Source: Streptomyces sp. NBC_01231 (GTDB taxonomy: Bacteria > Actinomycetota > Actinomycetes > Streptomycetales > Streptomycetaceae). Taken from it: a stretch of DNA of 64,000 nt. The notes below the pieces were generated by a model. It was given only the letters and a program-made list of their open reading frames with translations. It ran no database searches and was not told where the DNA came from. Made by a program: the position numbers and the translations under genes. Shown piece after piece: positions 45,028-53,889 of this stretch. Position 1 is the first letter of the stretch. Each line of letters starts with the position of its first letter. The stretch is from the NCBI GenBank assembly GCA_035999765.1, contig CP108521.1:9424001-9488000 (forward strand). The letters are read 5' to 3'.

Positions 45028-45741
45028 ATGGCTCAAACCAACGGGCGGCGGACGAGTCGGCGCGACATCTACCTGAAGTTGCGTCAGCTGGTCCTGACCC
45101 TCGAACTCGCCCCGGGCGCCGCCCTGTCGGAGAACGAACTCGCCGCGTCCCTGGGCGTCAGCCGCACACCGGTGCGGGAGAGCCTGATCCTGCTGGCCCA
45201 GGAGGGTCTGGTGCAGGTGTTCCCGAAGATCGGGTCGTTCGTGTCCCGGGTGGACCCGGCGCAGGTCGCCGACGCGCAATTCCTGCGGGAGGCGGTGGAA
45301 CTCGCCTCGCTGGACGACCTGCCCGGCGCACTCGACCCCGCGCTCGTCGAGGAACTGCGGGACAACCTGAAGCGCCAGCGGCGGGCGAATCTCGACCTGG
45401 AGGAGTTCTTCGCCCTGGACGAGGCCTTCCACCACGGCCTGATGCGACTGAGCGGCCACGGCGACGTCTGGACCACGGTCGCCGCCGCCAAGGGCCACCT
45501 GGACCGGGCCAGGCGCCTGGGCCTGCACGAGAACGTGTCCCCGGCCGTGTTCGCGGGACAGCACCACGAGATTCTCGACGCCGTCGTCGGAGGGAACGTC
45601 CCGCTCGCCCGCACCGCCATGCGCACCCACCTGCGGGCCGTCTTCAGCGACATCGAACGCATCCGCGCCCACTCGCCGGAACTGTTCGCCGCCGACGCCT
45701 CGACGGTGCCGGTGCGGCGCAACGTCGTCGTCTGGGAGTGA
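45028..45741 (+). CDS. GntR-family (FadR/FCD subgroup) regulator of the sugar-acid operon
   Basis: A 237-residue regulator: winged helix at residues ~10-80 (LSENELAASLGVSRTPVRESLILLAQEGLVQVF) and an all-helical FCD ligand domain (FFALDEAFHHGLMRLSGH, AGQHHEILDAVVGGNVPLARTAMRTHL) carrying the metal/acid-binding His residues. FCD domains often bind sugar acids. It is divergent from manD and shares the palindromic operator. Likely a repressor released by mannonate, fructuronate or KDG. Confidence 0.9.
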   Translation: MAQTNGRRTSRRDIYLKLRQLVLTLELAPGAALSENELAASLGVSRTPVRESLILLAQEGLVQVFPKIGSFVSRVDPAQVADAQFLREAVELASLDDLPGALDPALVEELRDNLKRQRRANLDLEEFFALDEAFHHGLMRLSGHGDVWTTVAAAKGHLDRARRLGLHENVSPAVFAGQHHEILDAVVGGNVPLARTAMRTHLRAVFSDIERIRAHSPELFAADASTVPVRRNVVVWE

Positions 45742-45858
45742 CCGTCCCGGCCCTGCCGTCGAGTGGTGACGGTCAGGGCACCGGCGTACGGTCGAACGGT
45801 GGATGCCACCGTTCCCCCATGCGTCACGGGGGCGTGAGCCCTCGAGAGACGGCACACC

Positions 45859-47412
45859 ATGAGCAGCAGACCACAGCCGACCTCCGCACCGCAGACCACC
45901 ACCCGGGAACCGGGGGGTGGCGGAAACGCGATGGCCCTGCTGGTCATCGCCTCGTGTCAGTTGATGGTGGTCCTGGACATCACCATCGTGAACATCGCGC
46001 TGCCGGACATCCAGCGCTCCCTGGACTTCTCCACCACCAGCCTGGCCTGGGTGGTCAACGCCTACACCCTCACCTTCGGCGGCCTGCTGCTGCTCGGCGG
46101 CCGCACCGGCGACATCCTCGGCAGACGGCGCGTGTTCATCTTCGGCGTGCTGCTGTTCGCGCTCGCCTCCCTGCTCGGCGGATTCGCCCAGAACGAGGCC
46201 CAACTCCTCGCCGCACGCGCCGTCCAGGGCGTCGGCGGCGCCATCGCGTCCCCGACCGCCCTCTCCCTGGTCAGTACGACCTTCCGCGAAGGCCCCGAAC
46301 GCAACCGCGCCTTCGGTGTGTTCGCCGGTGTCTCGGCGGGCGGCGGCGCGATCGGGCTGCTCGCGGGCGGGATGCTCGTGGAGTGGCTGAACTGGCGGTG
46401 GGTCCTGTTCGTCAACGTCCCGATCGGCCTGCTCATCGCCCTCGCCACGCCCCGCTACATCAGGGAGTCCGAACGCCACCCGGGCCGCTTCGACATCGCC
46501 GGTGCCCTGACCTCCACCGTCGGCATGGTCCTGCTGGTGTACGGGTTCATCAGGGCCGCCCAGGAGGGCTGGCGGGACGCGCTCACACTGGCCTCGTTCG
46601 CCGGGGCCGTGATCGTCCTCGCGGTCTTCATCCTGATCGAGCGCAGGTCCAAGCAGCCCATCACACCGCTGCACATGTTCGCCGACCGCAACCGTGCCGG
46701 CACCTACGGCATCATGCTCTGCCTCGCCGCCGCGATCTTCGGCATGTTCTTCTTCCTCACCCTCTTCGTGCAGGGCGTGCTGAACTTCAGCCCGCTGGCC
46801 ACCGGGTTCGCCTTCCTGCCGGTCAGCGCGGTCATCGCGGTCGGCGCCGCGCTTGCCTCCCGGTTCCTGCCGACGTTCGGCCCCAAGCCCTTCATGGTGG
46901 TCGGCGCGATCCTCGCCGCCGGGGGCCTGGCCTGGCTGACCCTGACCGACGTCCACTCCACCTACGCGGGGAGCGTCCTCGGCCCGTTCCTCGTCTTCGC
47001 CCTGGGCATGGGCATGGAGTTCGTCTCGCTCACCCTGATGGCCCTGTCCAACGTCTCGTCCCGGGAGACCGGCGCGGCCTCCGGGCTCCTCAACGCCACC
47101 CAGCAGGTCGGCGGCTCGCTCGGGCTGTCCATCCTGGTCACGATGTTCGGCACGGCCAGCACCAACGAGGCCGAAAAACAGGTGCCGAGTTTCCTGTCCC
47201 AGGCGACCCCCGCCGAGCGCCTGCGCTTCCGGCAGACCGGTCAGCTTCCGAGTCCCTGGTCCGACGAGGTCCTCACCTCCGGGGTCTCGGCCGCCTTCGT
47301 CGGGGCCGCGATCTTCGCCGCGATCGCCGCGCTGATCGCCCTCCTGGTCATCCAGGTCCGCCCCTCCGATCTGGAGCGTCTGAAGGGCGGGGCGGGGCCC
47401 GGACCGGTCTGA
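45859..47412 (+). CDS. DHA2-family multidrug MFS exporter
   Basis: A 517-residue transporter of the drug:H+ antiporter-2 (EmrB/QacA) family, predicted 14 membrane segments. Motifs: LDITIVNIALPDIQRSLDFS in helix 1, WVVNAYTLTFGGLLLLGGRTGDILGRRRVF, and GVFAGVSAGGGAIGLLAGG (motif C). Probably exports a hydrophobic compound. It follows the GntR gene by 117 bases; no regulator of its own is evident. Confidence 0.9.
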   Translation: MSSRPQPTSAPQTTTREPGGGGNAMALLVIASCQLMVVLDITIVNIALPDIQRSLDFSTTSLAWVVNAYTLTFGGLLLLGGRTGDILGRRRVFIFGVLLFALASLLGGFAQNEAQLLAARAVQGVGGAIASPTALSLVSTTFREGPERNRAFGVFAGVSAGGGAIGLLAGGMLVEWLNWRWVLFVNVPIGLLIALATPRYIRESERHPGRFDIAGALTSTVGMVLLVYGFIRAAQEGWRDALTLASFAGAVIVLAVFILIERRSKQPITPLHMFADRNRAGTYGIMLCLAAAIFGMFFFLTLFVQGVLNFSPLATGFAFLPVSAVIAVGAALASRFLPTFGPKPFMVVGAILAAGGLAWLTLTDVHSTYAGSVLGPFLVFALGMGMEFVSLTLMALSNVSSRETGAASGLLNATQQVGGSLGLSILVTMFGTASTNEAEKQVPSFLSQATPAERLRFRQTGQLPSPWSDEVLTSGVSAAFVGAAIFAAIAALIALLVIQVRPSDLERLKGGAGPGPV

Positions 47413-47431
47413 GTGACACTTCCTGCCCGTG

Positions 47432-47457
47432 ACATTCCTTCGACACATTCCTTCGAC
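47432..47457 (+). repeat. 13-base tandem repeat upstream of pyruvate carboxylase
   Basis: ACATTCCTTCGAC occurs twice head to tail, 79 bases before the pyc start. It lies in the probable promoter region and might be a regulator site. Confidence 0.6.
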
Positions 47458-47535
47458 GTGACCCTGGTCTCATGGCAGGGTCGGGGTATAGCCGGGACCA
47501 TGGTGTTTTCCACCGGCAGGCCGAAGGGAACGGGA

Positions 47536-50500
47536 ATGCTCCGCAAGGTACTGGTCGCCAACCGTGGTGAGATCGCGATTCGCGCTTTCCGCGCCGGATA
47601 CGAGGTGGGCGCGCGGACCGTCGCCGTCTTCCCGTACGAGGACCGCAACTCGCTGCACCGGCTCAAGGCCGACGAGGCCTACGAGATCGGTGAACCGGGG
47701 CATCCCGTACGGGCCTACCTCTCCGTCGACGAGATCATCCGTGCCGCCCGCCAGGCCGGCGCCGACGCCGTCTACCCGGGTTACGGCTTCCTGTCCGAGA
47801 ACCCCGAACTCGCGCGCGCCTGCGAGGAGGCGGGCATCACCTTCGTCGGGCCGAGCGCGCAGATCCTGGAGCTGACGGGCAACAAGGCGCGCGCGGTGGC
47901 CGCGGCCCGCGCGGCCGGTGTCCCGGTCCTGGGCTCCTCGGCGCCCTCCAGCGACGTGGACGAGCTGGTCCGGGCCGCCGACGACATCGGCTTCCCGGTG
48001 TTCGTGAAGGCGGTCGCCGGTGGTGGCGGGCGCGGTATGCGCCGTGTCGAGGAGCCCGCGCAGCTGCGGGAGTCCATCGAGGCGGCGGCCCGCGAGGCGG
48101 CGTCCGCGTTCGGTGACGCCACCGTCTTCCTGGAGAAGGCGGTCGTCGAGCCCCGGCACATCGAGGTGCAGATCCTCGCCGACGGCCAGGGCAACGTCAT
48201 CCACCTCTTCGAGCGGGACTGCTCGGTGCAGCGCCGCCACCAGAAGGTGATCGAGCTCGCGCCCGCGCCCAACCTCGACCCGGATCTGCGCGACCGGATC
48301 TGCGCCGACGCCGTGCGGTTCGCCCGGGAGATCGGCTACCGCAACGCGGGCACCGTGGAGTTCCTGCTCGACCGCGAGGGCAACCACGTCTTCATCGAGA
48401 TGAACCCCCGCATCCAGGTCGAGCACACGGTCACCGAGGAGGTCACCGACGTCGACCTCGTCCAGGCGCAGTTGCGCATCGCGGCCGGCGAGACCCTGGC
48501 CGACCTCGGACTCTCGCAGGAGACGGTCACCCTGCACGGCGCCGCCCTCCAGTGCCGGATCACCACCGAGGACCCCGCCAACGGCTTCCGCCCGGACACC
48601 GGCCGGATCAGCGCGTACCGCTCGCCCGGCGGCTCGGGCATCCGCCTCGACGGCGGCACCACCCACGCCGGTACGGAGATCAGCGCGCACTTCGACTCGA
48701 TGCTGGTGAAACTCAGCTGCCGGGGCCGGGACTTCACCACCGCGGTCAACCGTGCCCGGCGTGCCGTGGCCGAGTTCCGCATCCGCGGCGTGGCCACCAA
48801 CATCCCGTTCCTCCAGGCCGTCCTCGACGACCCGGACTTCCAGGCGGGCCGGGTCACCACGTCGTTCATCGAGCAGCGACCCCATCTGCTCACCTCCCGG
48901 CACTCCGCCGACCGCGGCACCAAGCTGCTCACCTATCTGGCCGACGTGACGGTGAACAAGCCGCACGGCGAGCGGCCCGACCTGATCGACCCGAGCAGCA
49001 AACTCCCGCGGATCGCCGACACCGAGCCCGCCGCCGGTTCGAAACAGAAGCTCACCGAACTCGGGCCCGAGGGCTTCGCCCGCTGGCTGCGCGAGTCGCC
49101 GACCATCGGCGTCACCGACACCACCTTCCGGGACGCCCACCAGTCGCTGCTTGCCACCCGGGTCCGTACGAAGGACATGCTCGCCGTCGCCCCGGTCGTC
49201 GCACGCACCCTGCCCGAACTGCTCTCCCTGGAGTGCTGGGGCGGCGCCACCTACGACGTCGCCCTCCGCTTCCTCGCCGAGGACCCGTGGGAGCGCCTGG
49301 TCGCCCTGCGCGAGGCCGTCCCGAACATCTGCCTGCAGATGCTGCTGCGCGGCCGCAACACCGTGGGCTACACGCCGTACCCCACCGAGGTGACCGACGC
49401 CTTCGTGGAGGAGGCCGCGCACACCGGCATCGACATCTTCCGGATCTTCGACGCGCTCAACGACGTCGGCCAGATGCGCCCCGCCATCGACGCCGTACGC
49501 GCCACCGGAACGTCGATCGCCGAGGTCGCCCTCTGCTACACCTCCGACCTGTCCGACCCGAACGAGCGGATCTACACCCTCGACTACTACCTCCGCCTGG
49601 CCGAGCAGATCGTGGACGCGGGCGCCCACGTCCTCGCCGTCAAGGACATGGCGGGCCTGCTCCGCGCCCCGGCCGCCGCGAAGCTGGTCTCCGCCCTGCG
49701 CCGCGAGTTCGACCTGCCGGTGCACCTGCACACCCACGACACGTCGGGCGGTCAGCTCGCCACCTACCTGGCCGCCGTCCAGGCCGGCGCGGACGCGGTG
49801 GACGGGGCGGTGGCGTCCATGGCGGGCACCACCTCCCAGCCGTCGCTGTCGGCGATCGTGGCCGCGACCGACCACTCCGAGCGGCCCACCGGACTGGACC
49901 TGAGGGCCGTCGGAGACCTGGAGCCGTACTGGGAGAGCGTCCGCAGGATCTACGCCCCCTTCGAGGCGGGCCTCGCCTCGCCCACCGGCCGCGTCTACGA
50001 CCACGAGATCCCCGGCGGCCAGCTGTCCAACCTGCGCACCCAGGCGGTCGCGCTGGGCCTCGGCGACCGCTTCGAGGACATCGAGGCGATGTACACCGCC
50101 GCCGACCGCATCCTCGGCCACCTCGTGAAGGTCACCCCCTCCTCCAAGGTGGTCGGCGACCTCGCCCTGCACCTCGTCGGCGCCGGAGTGACACCCGACG
50201 AGTTCGAGGCGACACCCGACAAGTTCGACATCCCGGACTCCGTCATCGGGTTCCTGCGCGGCGAGCTGGGCACCCCGCCCGGCGGCTGGCCGGAGCCGTT
50301 CCGCAGCAAGGCGCTCCAGGGCCGCGCCGACGCCAAGCCCGTACCGGAACTGACCGCCGAGGACCGCACCGGCCTGGAGAAGGACCGGCGCGCCACACTC
50401 AACCGGCTGCTGTTCCCCGGCCCGACGCGCGAGTACGAGACCCACCGTGACACCTACGGCGACACCAGCCTGCTGGACAGCAAGGACTTCTTCTACGGCC

Positions 50501-50910
50501 TCAGGCCCGGGAAGGAGTACGCCGTCGACCTCGAACCGGGTGTCCGGCTCCTGATCGCGCTGGAAGCCGTAGGCGAGGCCGACGAGCGCGGCTTGCGGAC
50601 CGTGATGTCCACCCTGAACGGTCAACTGCGGCCGATCCAGGTGCGCGACACCGCGGCCTCCTCCGACATCCCCACCACCGAGAAGGCCGACCGCGCCAAC
50701 CCCGGTCATGTCCCCGCGCCCTTCGCCGGAGTGGTGACCCTCACGGTCGCCGAGGGCGACGAGGTCGACGCCGGGGCCACCGTCGCGACCATCGAGGCGA
50801 TGAAGATGGAGGCCGCGATCACCGCCCCCAAGGCCGGACGGGTCTCCCGGCTGGCGATCAACAAGATCCAGCAGGTGGAGGGCGGCGACCTGCTCGTCGA
50901 AATCGCCTGA
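47536..50910 (+). CDS. pyc: Pyruvate carboxylase
   Basis: An 1124-residue single-chain biotin enzyme that makes oxaloacetate from pyruvate, bicarbonate and ATP. Biotin carboxylase at ~1-450 (LVANRGEIAIRAFRAG, VKAVAGGGGRGMRRV, EMNPRIQVEHTVTEEV), carboxyltransferase at ~545-820 (DTTFRDAHQSLLATRVRT, metal site VHLHTHDTSGGQLATYLAA), and biotin carrier with the biotinylated Lys in EAMKMEA near residue 1090. All motifs are intact and size is standard. ATG 47536 gives the conserved start MLRKVLVANRGE. Replenishes the TCA cycle when sugars or sugar acids are eaten. Confidence 0.96.
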   Translation: MLRKVLVANRGEIAIRAFRAGYEVGARTVAVFPYEDRNSLHRLKADEAYEIGEPGHPVRAYLSVDEIIRAARQAGADAVYPGYGFLSENPELARACEEAGITFVGPSAQILELTGNKARAVAAARAAGVPVLGSSAPSSDVDELVRAADDIGFPVFVKAVAGGGGRGMRRVEEPAQLRESIEAAAREAASAFGDATVFLEKAVVEPRHIEVQILADGQGNVIHLFERDCSVQRRHQKVIELAPAPNLDPDLRDRICADAVRFAREIGYRNAGTVEFLLDREGNHVFIEMNPRIQVEHTVTEEVTDVDLVQAQLRIAAGETLADLGLSQETVTLHGAALQCRITTEDPANGFRPDTGRISAYRSPGGSGIRLDGGTTHAGTEISAHFDSMLVKLSCRGRDFTTAVNRARRAVAEFRIRGVATNIPFLQAVLDDPDFQAGRVTTSFIEQRPHLLTSRHSADRGTKLLTYLADVTVNKPHGERPDLIDPSSKLPRIADTEPAAGSKQKLTELGPEGFARWLRESPTIGVTDTTFRDAHQSLLATRVRTKDMLAVAPVVARTLPELLSLECWGGATYDVALRFLAEDPWERLVALREAVPNICLQMLLRGRNTVGYTPYPTEVTDAFVEEAAHTGIDIFRIFDALNDVGQMRPAIDAVRATGTSIAEVALCYTSDLSDPNERIYTLDYYLRLAEQIVDAGAHVLAVKDMAGLLRAPAAAKLVSALRREFDLPVHLHTHDTSGGQLATYLAAVQAGADAVDGAVASMAGTTSQPSLSAIVAATDHSERPTGLDLRAVGDLEPYWESVRRIYAPFEAGLASPTGRVYDHEIPGGQLSNLRTQAVALGLGDRFEDIEAMYTAADRILGHLVKVTPSSKVVGDLALHLVGAGVTPDEFEATPDKFDIPDSVIGFLRGELGTPPGGWPEPFRSKALQGRADAKPVPELTAEDRTGLEKDRRATLNRLLFPGPTREYETHRDTYGDTSLLDSKDFFYGLRPGKEYAVDLEPGVRLLIALEAVGEADERGLRTVMSTLNGQLRPIQVRDTAASSDIPTTEKADRANPGHVPAPFAGVVTLTVAEGDEVDAGATVATIEAMKMEAAITAPKAGRVSRLAINKIQQVEGGDLLVEIA

Positions 50911-50921
50911 GCTACGCCGGT

Positions 50922-50951
50922 GGGCGGCACCGCGTCGGAACGGTGCCGCCC
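50922..50951 (+). terminator. Hairpin terminator after pyc
   Basis: GGGCGGCACCG and CGGTGCCGCCC form a perfect 11-bp stem with an 8-base loop, 11 bases after the stop; no U tract, as is common in Streptomyces. Confidence 0.75.
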
Positions 50952-51046
50952 GCTGCCACAACGGCTCCACGACCTTCTGCTGACGGGTGACGGCGGTCGC
51001 CTCAGCCTGTGCGAAGTCTTGACGTGTACTGGACGCAATGGCTTCA

Positions 51047-51060
51047 TGGGAGCGCTCCCA
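51047..51060. promoter_or_regulatory. CebR/CelR-type operator upstream of the mannanase
   Basis: TGGGAGCGCTCCCA is a perfect 14-base palindrome identical to the recognised CebR/CelR box of cellulose-utilisation genes. It ends 49 bases before the mannanase GTG, downstream of a TTGACG (51019-51024), so it likely blocks transcription unless cello-oligosaccharide is present. Confidence 0.85.
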
Positions 51061-51109
51061 TATATCTGTCGATGCAGAAGTTTCCTGGCGCTCACCCCCT
51101 GGAGCCGCA

Positions 51110-52792
51110 GTGAGAACAACAAGAAGCACGACACGAGATAACTCCTTGGCCGGGCTGTTGGCCGGCCTCGCGACCCTCGTCGGCCTCGTCGTCCTCGGTG
51201 TTCTGTGCCCGGCCGTCGCCCAGGCGCAGTCGCCCCTCACCCAGGCGCAGTCGCCCGCGACCAAGGCCACCGGCCTCCACATCAGCGACGGCCGGCTGGT
51301 CGAAGGCAACGGCAACGACTTCGTCATGCGGGGCGTCAATCACGCCCACACCTGGTACCCGAACGAGACGCAGTCGCTGGCCGACGTCAAGGCCCTCGGC
51401 GCCAACACCGTCCGCGTCGTCCTCGCCGACGGCCACCGCTGGACCGCGAACAGCGCCGCCGACGTGACCGACGTCATCGCCCAGTGCAAGGCCAACCGGC
51501 TCATCTGCGTGCTGGAGGTGCACGACACCACCGGCTACGGCGAGGAGGCCGCCGCCGGCACGCTCGACCAGGCGGCCGACTACTGGATCGGCCTGAAGGA
51601 CGTGCTGGCCGGCCAGGAGAACTACATCATCATCAACATCGGCAACGAGCCCTGGGGCAACACCAGCCCCGAGGGCTGGACCGCCCCCACGATCGCCGCG
51701 ATCCAGAAGCTGCGCGGCGCCGGTTTCCAGCACACGATCATGGTGGACGCGCCCAACTGGGGCCAGGACTGGCAGGGCGTCATGCGCGCCAACGCCAAGA
51801 CCGTCTACGACGCCGACACCACCGGCAACCTGATCTTCTCGATCCACATGTACAGCGTCTATGACACCGCGGCGGAGATCACCGACTATCTGAACGCCTT
51901 CGTCGACGCGAAACTGCCCCTTCTCATCGGCGAGTTCGGCGGTCCCGCCGACCAGTGGGGCGACCCCGACGAGGACACCATGATGGCCACCGCCCAACAG
52001 TTGAAGCTCGGCTACCTCGCCTGGTCCTGGAGCGGCAACACCGACCCGATCCTCGACCTGGCGATCGACTTCGACCCGAGCCGGCTGAGTTCCTGGGGCC
52101 AGCGCATCTTCAACGGCGTCAACGGCATCGCCCAGACCTCCAAGGAAGCCACGGTCTTCGGCGGCGGCAACCCGGGTGACACCCAGGCCCCGACGACTCC
52201 CGGCACCCCGGCCTCCTCCGCAGTGACGGCCACCTCCGCAGCCCTCACCTGGGGCGCCGCCACCGACAACGTCTCAGTCACCGGCTACGACGTCGTCAGG
52301 GTCAGCGGCACCTCGGAGACCAAGGTCGCCTCCTCGACCGCCAACTCCGTGACCGTGACCGGACTCACCGCCGGCACCTCGTACACCTTCGCCGTCTACG
52401 CCCGGGACGCGGCCGGCAACCGGTCGGCCCGCTCCGCCACGGTGAACGTGACCACCGGGAGCGCCCCCGCCGGGACCTGTTCCGTCGGCTACCGCGTCGT
52501 CGGCGAATGGCAGGGCGGTTTCCAGGGCGAGATCGCGATCAGCAACACCGGCACCGCCGCCATCAGCGGCTGGAAGCTCGCCTTCTCCTTCGCCAACGGC
52601 CAGACCGTCGCCAACATGTGGGGCGGGACCGCCACCCAGAGCGGTGGCTCGGTGAGCGTGACCCCCGCCTCCTACACGTCCACCATCTCCGCGGGCGGCT
52701 CGGTCACCGTCGGATTCATCGGCACCAAGGCCGCGACCAACACGGCCCCGACCACCTTCACCCTCAACGGCAGCGCCTGCTCCACCACCTGA
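51110..52792 (+). CDS. Secreted endo-1,4-beta-mannanase (GH5) with Fn3 and CBM2
   Basis: A 560-residue secreted enzyme. Signal peptide with a hydrophobic core LAGLATLVGLVVLGVL ending AQA; GH5 catalytic domain at ~50-350 with GLHISDGRLVEGNGNDFVMRG, RGVNHAHTWYP, acid/base Glu in NIGNEPWGN (~180) and nucleophile Glu in LLIGEFGG (~274), the pattern of bacterial GH5_8 mannanases; fibronectin type III at ~360-450; C-terminal CBM2 at ~455-560 (CSVGYRVVGEWQGGFQGEIAISNTG) for cellulose binding. GTG 51110 has GGAG five bases upstream; earlier open frame overlaps the operator. Hydrolyses beta-mannans associated with plant cell walls. Confidence 0.92.
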   Translation: MRTTRSTTRDNSLAGLLAGLATLVGLVVLGVLCPAVAQAQSPLTQAQSPATKATGLHISDGRLVEGNGNDFVMRGVNHAHTWYPNETQSLADVKALGANTVRVVLADGHRWTANSAADVTDVIAQCKANRLICVLEVHDTTGYGEEAAAGTLDQAADYWIGLKDVLAGQENYIIINIGNEPWGNTSPEGWTAPTIAAIQKLRGAGFQHTIMVDAPNWGQDWQGVMRANAKTVYDADTTGNLIFSIHMYSVYDTAAEITDYLNAFVDAKLPLLIGEFGGPADQWGDPDEDTMMATAQQLKLGYLAWSWSGNTDPILDLAIDFDPSRLSSWGQRIFNGVNGIAQTSKEATVFGGGNPGDTQAPTTPGTPASSAVTATSAALTWGAATDNVSVTGYDVVRVSGTSETKVASSTANSVTVTGLTAGTSYTFAVYARDAAGNRSARSATVNVTTGSAPAGTCSVGYRVVGEWQGGFQGEIAISNTGTAAISGWKLAFSFANGQTVANMWGGTATQSGGSVSVTPASYTSTISAGGSVTVGFIGTKAATNTAPTTFTLNGSACSTT

Positions 52793-52801
52793 CGGGTGGT
52801 A

Positions 52802-52838
52802 GCCCTGCCCACGGGGGTCGCGCCTCCGCGGGCAGGGC
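52802..52838 (+). terminator. Hairpin terminator after the mannanase gene
   Basis: GCCCTGCCC (52802-52810) pairs with GGGCAGGGC (52830-52838), a perfect 9-bp stem, nine bases past the stop. Confidence 0.65.
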
Positions 52839-52851
52839 GTACAGCCCGACC

Positions 52852-53177
52852 TCAGGCTCTGGTCGCGGAGTTCCCGGAGCCCACCGCCACCGGCCTGCGA
52901 TGGCCGGAAAAAAGTCGTCCGCGTTCTCCGACGTGCTCATGGCCCGGCGGAGCGCCCCACCAGTCCGGCCTTCGCTCTGGCGAACCAGGGGCGTCCGTCG
53001 ACTCGCACAGCGCCCGGTCGGGTTCCCCCGCGGCGAGCAGCACGGCCGCGATGTCGGCGACCGCGCTCAGCGGGGCGACCGGCGCACGCCTCAGTTCGGC
53101 CGGCGCCCCGTCCAGGATGCGTTCGCGATCGTGTCGCGCGTCCGAGCGCAGGGGCGCGCGCCCCTCTTCTGCGGCAC
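52852..53177 (-). pseudogene. Decayed TetR-family regulator
   Basis: A good start (GAGG then GTG at 53177) reads VPQKRGARPCARTRDTI and stops after 28 codons at 53091. One frame over, the DNA reads PLRSDARHDRERILDGAPAE then LRRAPVAPLSAVADIA, which resembles the first helices of TetR proteins, but the recognition helix (normally GV..TVY.HF) is missing and the frame runs on to a stop at 52852 without a TetR ligand domain. So a frameshift and a deletion are both implied. It is divergent from the molybdenum hydroxylase operon, whose promoter still holds a TetR-like palindrome. The 539-base region 52793-53331 contains nothing else but a terminator. Confidence 0.5.
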
Positions 53178-53224
53178 TGATCCTCTTCGCGGTCTCGCGT
53201 CCGAAACCGGTCCTTGCTGACCAA

Positions 53225-53266
53225 ACAACTGTCCACTACGTTCGGTGTTAGCGGACAGTTGTCCGC
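53225..53266. promoter_or_regulatory. Inverted operator sites before the molybdenum hydroxylase operon
   Basis: ACAACTGTCC (53225-53234) and its inverse GGACAGTTGT (53253-53262) flank 18 bases. The second is itself part of the palindrome GCGGACA-GT-TGTCCGC (53251-53266). This looks like a TetR operator pair left between the operon and the decayed regulator. Confidence 0.6.
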
Positions 53267-53331
53267 TTGAGCGCACTCTAGGGTCGGATCCTCGCCCCGA
53301 CCCACCCCGGATACGCGAAAGAAGACTGATC

Positions 53332-53889
53332 ATGGCTCCAGCCCCCGCGACGACATCCAGTGCCGTCACTTTGAAGATCAACGGCGAGAAGCACACGTTG
53401 TCCGTCGACCACCGCACCACCCTGCTCGACGCCCTGCGCGAGCGCCTCGACCTGACCGGCACCAAGAAGGGCTGTGACCAGGGGCAGTGCGGGGCCTGCA
53501 CGGTTCTGCTCGACGGTCGCCGGGCCGTGTCCTGTCTCCAACTCGCCGTGGCCGCCGAGGGACGCGAGATCACCACCATCGAGGGCATGGCCGAGGGCGA
53601 CCGACTGCACCCCGTGCAGCAGGCGTTCCTCGACCTCGACGGCTACCAGTGCGGCTACTGCACGCCGGGCCAGATCTGTTCGGCCGTCGCGGTGATCGAG
53701 GAGCACGCGGCCGGCTGGCCGAGCGCCGTCACCGACGACGTCAGTCCCGAGGCCGGGCCACCACCCCTGAGCGCCGAGGAGATCCGGGAGCGGATGAGCG
53801 GCAACCTGTGCCGCTGCGGCGCGTACGTGTCGATCGTCGAAGCGGTCGCCCGCGCGGCCGGCAACGCGACCACGGAGGCGACGGCATGA
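53332..53889 (+). CDS. Molybdenum hydroxylase [2Fe-2S] subunit (YagT-like)
   Basis: A 185-residue iron-sulfur subunit of a xanthine dehydrogenase/aldehyde oxidoreductase-type enzyme. First cluster: CDQGQCGACTVLLDG plus a later Cys (VSCLQL); second cluster: QCGYCTPGQI and NLCRCGAY. It passes electrons from the Mo centre to FAD. Unlike the E. coli PaoA/YagT protein it has no Tat signal, so the complex should be cytoplasmic. ATG 53332 follows GAAAGAAG. The stop overlaps the next start (ATGA). Confidence 0.93.
   Translation: MAPAPATTSSAVTLKINGEKHTLSVDHRTTLLDALRERLDLTGTKKGCDQGQCGACTVLLDGRRAVSCLQLAVAAEGREITTIEGMAEGDRLHPVQQAFLDLDGYQCGYCTPGQICSAVAVIEEHAAGWPSAVTDDVSPEAGPPPLSAEEIRERMSGNLCRCGAYVSIVEAVARAAGNATTEATA

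Noticed and set aside
52937..53305. A 122-codon leftward frame over the decayed TetR region
   Set aside because: Arg/Gly-rich composition without family pattern, no ribosome-binding site, and it runs through the operator palindromes; a shadow frame is more likely.
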